Shown: in pieces, positions 59,057 to 64,000 of the stretch
Numbering within the stretch: position 1 is the first letter of the stretch
Layout of the letters: every line of letters starts with the position of its first letter
Assembly: GCA_015847255.1 (NCBI GenBank)
Contig: JADLZK010007233.1
Location: 186,001-250,000, forward strand
Length of the DNA: 64,000 nt
Reading direction: 5' to 3'
Source: Hyparrhenia diplandra
Taxonomy: Eukaryota; Streptophyta; Magnoliopsida; Poales; Poaceae
Made by a program: the position numbers and the translations under genes
The notes under the pieces: model-generated
The model's database searches: none
What the model was told of the DNA's origin: nothing
Seen by the model: only the letters and a program-made list of their open reading frames with translations

Positions 59057-60446
59057 AAAGCAAGCCAGAGGAAGGCAGCAGGCAGCCTAGTCCTCGTCCT
59101 CCTCCTCCTCTCTGACGTTGTCCTTGGCCTCCTCCTCCTCCTTGCTGGCATCTGACATTGTCTTTGATAGTGGAAAAACCATAGTATTAGGATAACTGAT
59201 CCTCCAGTGAGTTGAAGTGAAAATACACTCGATAAACTTCTTTGTTCTAAACCGACTTAACACTGGTTATTGTTGTTGTGCTTGTTATGTAAACAAAGAT
59301 GTTCTCAAGCCGGCCCTGTCGTGATGATGTGACTTGACTTAAGTTTACAATTTGTAAAGCTACTCAATCTTCCCTAAATAACCGTTATTTTGCTTCCAAA
59401 AACAATTTTGACTGGATATATAAAAAATATATTAATATCTATATTATAAAATTAATATCATTAGATGAATGTTGAATCAATTTCATAGTAAATCTGGTCC
59501 AACTTACGGTACCAAAGTAAAAAAAAACAACAAATATTTAGGGACGCAGAGAGAGTATAGCTTTAAGTGTTTCTAGGTTTGCTTTAATTGGTCCTGGAAG
59601 ATCGATGAGATGGACAGCTGCAACATACTATCTATTGCACTGAAATGTCAACAGAAATTTGGTACATTCAGTCATTTGAAAATATTCTTTCATGTATGTT
59701 GTTTGCTTTTTAATACACTGAGCTCTGGTGTATGGGTTAAGAGGTGGGTCAAAAATTGCATAATGGGCCGTATGGGTTAGAAACTAGTTGACCCACTTGC
59801 AACCCACCTGCATGCTAGCGAGGGGGATGGACTCTCCACACTGAACTTCTGTTCCTGCTAACTTTGCTAAGGTACATGCAAAGGCCAGATTGTGTTTTTT
59901 TTCCTTCATTAAACAAGTACATCAGTTACGCTACGGTTTGATTTGGGGTATAACAGCATCGCGTTCTCTTGCATCAGGAAGCTACCATACAAATTAAATA
60001 ACGGATGCCACAGCACTTGCATCAAATATCTCATCCTTTCAATTAACATCGACTTTTTTGAGCAATCCAGTCAAAAATTGCATCCACGACCTCCCCTCCT
60101 ATCCACTTTGCTGCTAACTTCATGTTTCGTTACAGCTCTCACACATCGACACGTGTCCTGTCATTGCAAGCTAAATCTCCACAAAATATAGTTTCCCGGA
60201 ATTCTCCGAGACTTTGTATATATTCGTGTGTCCAGAGTGGAATAGTACATGCGAAGACAAAGACGGTGGGCAAAAGGTACCTTTGCCGTGGACAAGTGAA
60301 TCAAGTGGATAAACACTAGCCCCACCGCACCGCACTAGCCATTGTATTCCTTCATTTTTCAAATTGTGCATGCTTATAGCATTCTCTTTTGCTCGATAAA
60401 TGTTTAAATTTTAACTATTTGATCGACATCATCATGACTATTTAAT
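59057..60446. other. Spacer with a Stowaway-like remnant
   Basis: The stretch at about 59390-59559 (TTAATATCTATATTATAAAA and the end GGGACGCAGAGAGAGTA) looks like the 3' part of a degenerate Stowaway MITE; its 5' part is not clear. The rest of the interval shows no gene. A direct CTCCTCCTC run near 59100 is low-complexity. Confidence 0.35.
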
Positions 60447-60600
60447 TTACGACACTCGACAAAACCCTAATTTGCTGAGTGCTTTGGTTTTGCCGAGTGC
60501 TCTTCGGATGCACTCGGTAGAGTGGTTGTTTGCCTAGTACCCTACAAATTGTACTCGACAAACCCCTAGACATTTGGCATATAGCTCGTTCCCCGTAGTG
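60447..60600. mobile_element. Terminal fragment of another CACTA element
   Basis: The block contains inverted and direct copies of TTGCCGAGTGC / GCACTCGG and ends CCCCGTAGTG at 60600, which is CACTACGGGG on the other strand. These are the subterminal repeats of a common grass CACTA family. The opposite end is not found nearby, so only one end remains. Confidence 0.65.
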
Positions 60601-62063
60601 AATATTGTTCAACATTTTTGTAAATTAATGTGAAAGTTTGGAGTCATATTTTAGTTTGCAAGTATTTTTTTTTATTGAACCTGTAGCTGAGCTACTAAAT
60701 TTTGCGCGTCCACATCAGTGACATAGACATCAGTCACGTAGGACCAAGATCTTGCCGTGCAATTGGCAAATTGACATGCTTTTGGATCACGAAGATTACG
60801 TACCCCAGCCACTTTCTCCCGGCCTATTGGACCGCAGGGATGGGCATGACGTTGATGTCTCGGCTAAGTTCACTCACCTCCAAATCTCACTATGCTGTCC
60901 CATTTGGGAGGAGGACTAGGAGCACCTGCCTAGATTTCGCAAAGAATATGCTTTTCTTCAGATAGAGACTATATATTTGCTAAAAGAACTCTGCTGGTAT
61001 GAGTGGTGGATCCCACTAGCCCCTTTCGTGCGCCTCTAAAGTTTACCACGCCAACGCCATCAGCTGAATCTGCCACAAAAAATGGAGAAAATTTGTCAAA
61101 AATACCAATAAATCATTTTTTTTTCTATCGACATCTTGTGAGGAAGACGTTATACAGCCTGTCTGGTTGTTGCCTCCTAGACAGAGAAATAGCTAGACAG
61201 GCATCTTCACCCTAGTCTTTGCCTAGCCTAAGCCAACTTCCCAAGTTTGTCAACCAATCAGCCCTTGGTACATGCACACAGTATAACCTTCACCGTAACA
61301 CAGCCTCTGGGAAGTAATTTGTCAAAAAAAATGTTAATCACTTGCCTTCGGCAATAGTTTTTTGTTATCAGAAAAAAAAATGAAAGTCGTCCCGGAATGT
61401 AGGAGTACATATGTTACCAAGTTGGATTTATTTAACCTTCGGGCAAGCAGTACATATATAGTTGGAGAATGTCGGAAGAGATTGCAATGGCTGACTGGTT
61501 CAGTCGTGGACACACGGAGGAAAACGAAAGGAAGGTAAGAAAGACGACTAGACACCTTCAGCGGAAAGCGGACAATCTGCACCTTAGTCGATCGATGCGA
61601 CATACAAGTGCTAATCCATTCGCCGTTCGGACGTGCGGATGTGACATGTTCATCCCCAATCCACAATATGCATCTTCCTACTACACGCGGGAAGGAATTC
61701 AGAAGCTGTTTGGTGCGGTACACGGGAAGCAAATTTTATTATTGCTTCTCCAACTGTTGCTAGTGAATTGTAAGCCCCTTGAACTCTCTGAAATTTATAA
61801 AAAGTTTTTGACGCTGCGGGATTATCTCCCCCACAGTTTTTGCAGTAAAACAACTGTTGCTAGTGAATATGTCTAGAGTAAAGATCTCCAAATGCTTTGC
61901 ATCATTCATGCTAGCTTATAGGTTATTAAAGGAGACCTGGCTCGATCTTCTAATAATATGTATGATAGATTTATTGGTAAACTTGACGTTAATGATCCAA
62001 GCTTCACGAGAAAATATATGCTTTCACGAGAAAAACGAGAACAATACAAAATCCAAAATATAG
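60601..62063. other. Spacer without a recognised gene
   Basis: A frame of 135 codons on the plus strand (61469-61876) has no recognisable domain and is interrupted upstream. Poly-T and poly-A runs are scattered. Nothing else can be supported. Confidence 0.35.
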
Positions 62064-62764
62064 CACTAGTACCGAAATTCTTTTTTTTTTTGTGGCGGGC
62101 GTTTTTGCTTTTTGCGTGGCGGGCAAGGCTGCCGTCACCAACGAAGGTCCACGGTTAATCGTGGCCTTTGGCGTGTGGCGGCGTGCCGCCACGCATAAAA
62201 AGTCCCGGCCGCCCGCCACGCAAAATATTGTTATCCGTGTCCGGGCGTGTTATGCCACCCGCCCACGGTTAAGATGAAAAAAAGAGGGAAAAGTAAGATG
62301 AAAAGAGGCCTTTACGGACCAATTAGTGTCTTCTCCTCCCCCAAATCAAAGCCAAAAGTCCCAAATCAAAGATTTTGTCAAAATTTGGGTCAAAACCTCC
62401 CCCACCGCCCCCCCACACACACACACACACAAGTTGGAAGAGGAAGATCCGTGGAGAAGATGAAGGGCGCCCGTGCGAGATTTTATAGGCCTCGGCGATT
62501 TTTGCGTGGCGGGCGCCTTAATCTTCCCCCCGCCACGCATAATAAGGAGGGCGCCCGCCACACTTAATACATTTTGCGTGGCGGGCGCGTTATGGCGCCC
62601 GCCACGGTTAATATAATCTTTTGCGTGGCGGGCGGCAAAGGCGCCCGCCACGTGAAAGATCCGCCCCGCCGAAGCGGCGAGGCGGATAATTTCGTGGCGG
62701 GTGGAAATTGTGCCCGCCACGGAAAAGATCCGGCCTCGCCGCAAAAATCGAATCGGTACTAGTG
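62064..62764. mobile_element. Small CACTA element, 701 bases
   Basis: Ends are CACTAGTACCGA (62064-62075) and TCGGTACTAGTG (62753-62764), a perfect inverted repeat with TAG duplicated on both sides (62061-62063 and 62765-62767). Copies of GTGGCGGGCG and CGCCCGCCAC fill the subterminal parts. No coding capacity. A 30-40-base sequence containing GAGAACAATACAAAATCCAA stands on both sides of the element, outside the target duplication. Confidence 0.9.
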
Positions 62765-62767
62765 TAG

Positions 62768-63819
62768 GTTCTCACGAGAAGAAGGAGAACAATACAAAAT
62801 CCAAACCCTAATAAGTGTGGCGATGACTAATTACAATATCTTGGCGTGCAAACCCGTGCATGGACATATATGCCCCCCTTAAATGGGCTCTAAGGCATGT
62901 CTCAATAAGTGTTTCACCGGTGTTTCATGCACATTAAATATAGTGTCACTTCAAAGTCCACTTTTTGCATGAAACGACTAGGAGGGAGAAGAAAAAAGTT
63001 TCACCGGGTGAAACTCTTGAGCGTTGTTTCCATTGCAGTGAAATCTAAATCATACATTGGTGGATCTTCGATTCGTGTTGATTCTAGTGGGATTTTAATG
63101 TCAAACTAATGTCATTGGTTAGTTTATAAAATTATCTTTCCATACATTGGTGGATCTTCAAAAACGGAATCTCATGTGACAACCGAGAGTTGCAGAATGA
63201 AAGAGGGCATCGCACATGGCATTTACTTCTTTTCTACTTCTTTTTTGATTTTCGGTGATTTACATGGCATTATCTTCACTGGATAAGACCTGTATAATTC
63301 TTGCATATCAAGTCGGCATTCTCTGTGTGAATCCAAAAAGAAGTCGGCATCTTTGTGAGTCCGAGTGCTTTGTAAGCCCATGCTGACCACGCTGCTATAT
63401 TCCAAGGAGTCATCAACCACTATGTTCCACAGCATTAACATTTCGAAAACAAATCAAATCTCTCCGTTTGCGGAACCCCCAAATATTTTTCCTCATGTTT
63501 TTCGTGTGTGCCAGTTTTTTTGTAGTCTTTCAAAAATCGGGCATGGCAGCTAAAAAGATCAGAGATCGAGATCTTCCCAGCATGGGACCATACCTTAGGA
63601 GTTGGGACGCGGCAATCATGCTTTATATGCTATAATATGTCGTTATATGCAGTTTACCGACCTCTCTGGGCATGGAATAATGCCGAATGCATATAAACGT
63701 ACAACAATATAGTTCCAAGCTCCATTTAATGTATAAGTCGAGCAGCTGTACTCTCTCCGAACATTTGTTTTGCATGCAAATCCATTTAATGTTAAGTCCA
63801 TCGAATTGATCCTCAATAA
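62768..63819. other. Spacer without a recognised gene
   Basis: AT-rich. CATACATTGGTGGATCTTC occurs twice (near 63051 and 63142), a local duplication. No protein domain or paired terminal repeats. Confidence 0.4.
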
Positions 63820-63821
63820 TA

Positions 63822-64000
63822 CTCCCTCCATTCAAAATTATAAGTTATTCCAAAAATCTAGGAGTTAAACCATTTTTAAGTTTGACCAAATTTATATAAT
63901 AAGATAATAACATTTAGAATGTTAACTAAGTATCATTAGATCTTCGTTAATTATATTTATATAATATATACCTTTTTGATATCACAAATCTTTATAATTT
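63822..64000. mobile_element. Stowaway-like MITE (Tc1/mariner), cut by the window edge
   Basis: Starts CTCCCTCCATTCAAAATTAT after the dinucleotide TA, the Stowaway end and target site. It continues with TTTAAGTTTGACCAAATTTA and AACTAAGTATCATTAGAT, both usual in the grass family of this element. The 3' inverted repeat should lie beyond 64000. Confidence 0.8.

Noticed and set aside
58150..59151. A 333-codon minus-strand frame as a protein-coding gene
   Set aside because: It crosses the right inverted end and the TA run of the 5.4 kb element and has only low-complexity Pro/Arg/Ala composition; at most its inner part is a captured exon.

Overview
The window is nuclear DNA of a grass (Poaceae). 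Evidence: a plant-type fatty acid elongase gene family, Athila- and Tat-type Ty3/gypsy retrotransposons in nested stacks, CACTA elements with the subterminal arrays common in grasses, Tourist- and Stowaway-like MITEs, and GC-rich coding DNA beside AT-rich spacers. I cannot name the genus. Almost all of the window is transposable elements. The only recognisable host-type genes are two 3-ketoacyl-CoA synthases (KCS), at 5450-6836 (+) and 42192-43648 (-), and a broken FAR1/MULE-type gene at 2540-3965 (-).

Left edge (1-9 kb): the 3' end of an Athila polyprotein (1-504), its polypurine tract and 3' LTR (883-2539). This element ends inside the FAR1-like gene and truncates it. Then come KCS copy 1, a Tourist-like MITE (7247-7481, TSD TTA) and a worn Athila-type LTR (about 7573-8125).

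Retrotransposon stack (8999-36602): a three-level nest resolved from target site duplications. Outer element Z (8999-36602, TSD GCATT) is a Tat-type gypsy element of about 14 kb of its own sequence, with gag, protease-RT, RNase H-integrase and an antisense ORF before its 3' LTR. Element X (14164-27794, TSD CCAAG) sits in Z's pol gene just after the RT domain. Element Y (20992-27765, TSD TTCTT) sits in X's 3' LTR, 24 bases from its end. X and Y have no gag or pol; their LTRs and internal regions are related to each other and partly to the Athila-type LTR at the left edge.

Middle (36.6-49.9 kb): an N-terminal fragment of a zf-MYM/hAT-like protein (37778-38063); a LINE on the minus strand (38205-41240, 16-base TSD) with an internal tandem duplication and a 971-base CACTA insertion (40027-40997, TSD AGA); KCS copy 2; then a mosaic of old fragments.

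Right (49.9-64 kb): a 3.6 kb CACTA-ended element (49922-53546), a 5.4 kb element lying between TA runs (53634-59010), a CACTA terminal fragment (60447-60600), a 701-base CACTA element (62064-62764, TSD TAG) and the start of a Stowaway MITE (63822 to the edge).

Both KCS genes keep the Cys-His-Asn triad and most of their length, but each is broken by very small indels. The element copies also differ mostly at GC-rich motifs, so consensus error and true decay both have to be considered. Whether the KCS genes are functional cannot be decided from this sequence alone.
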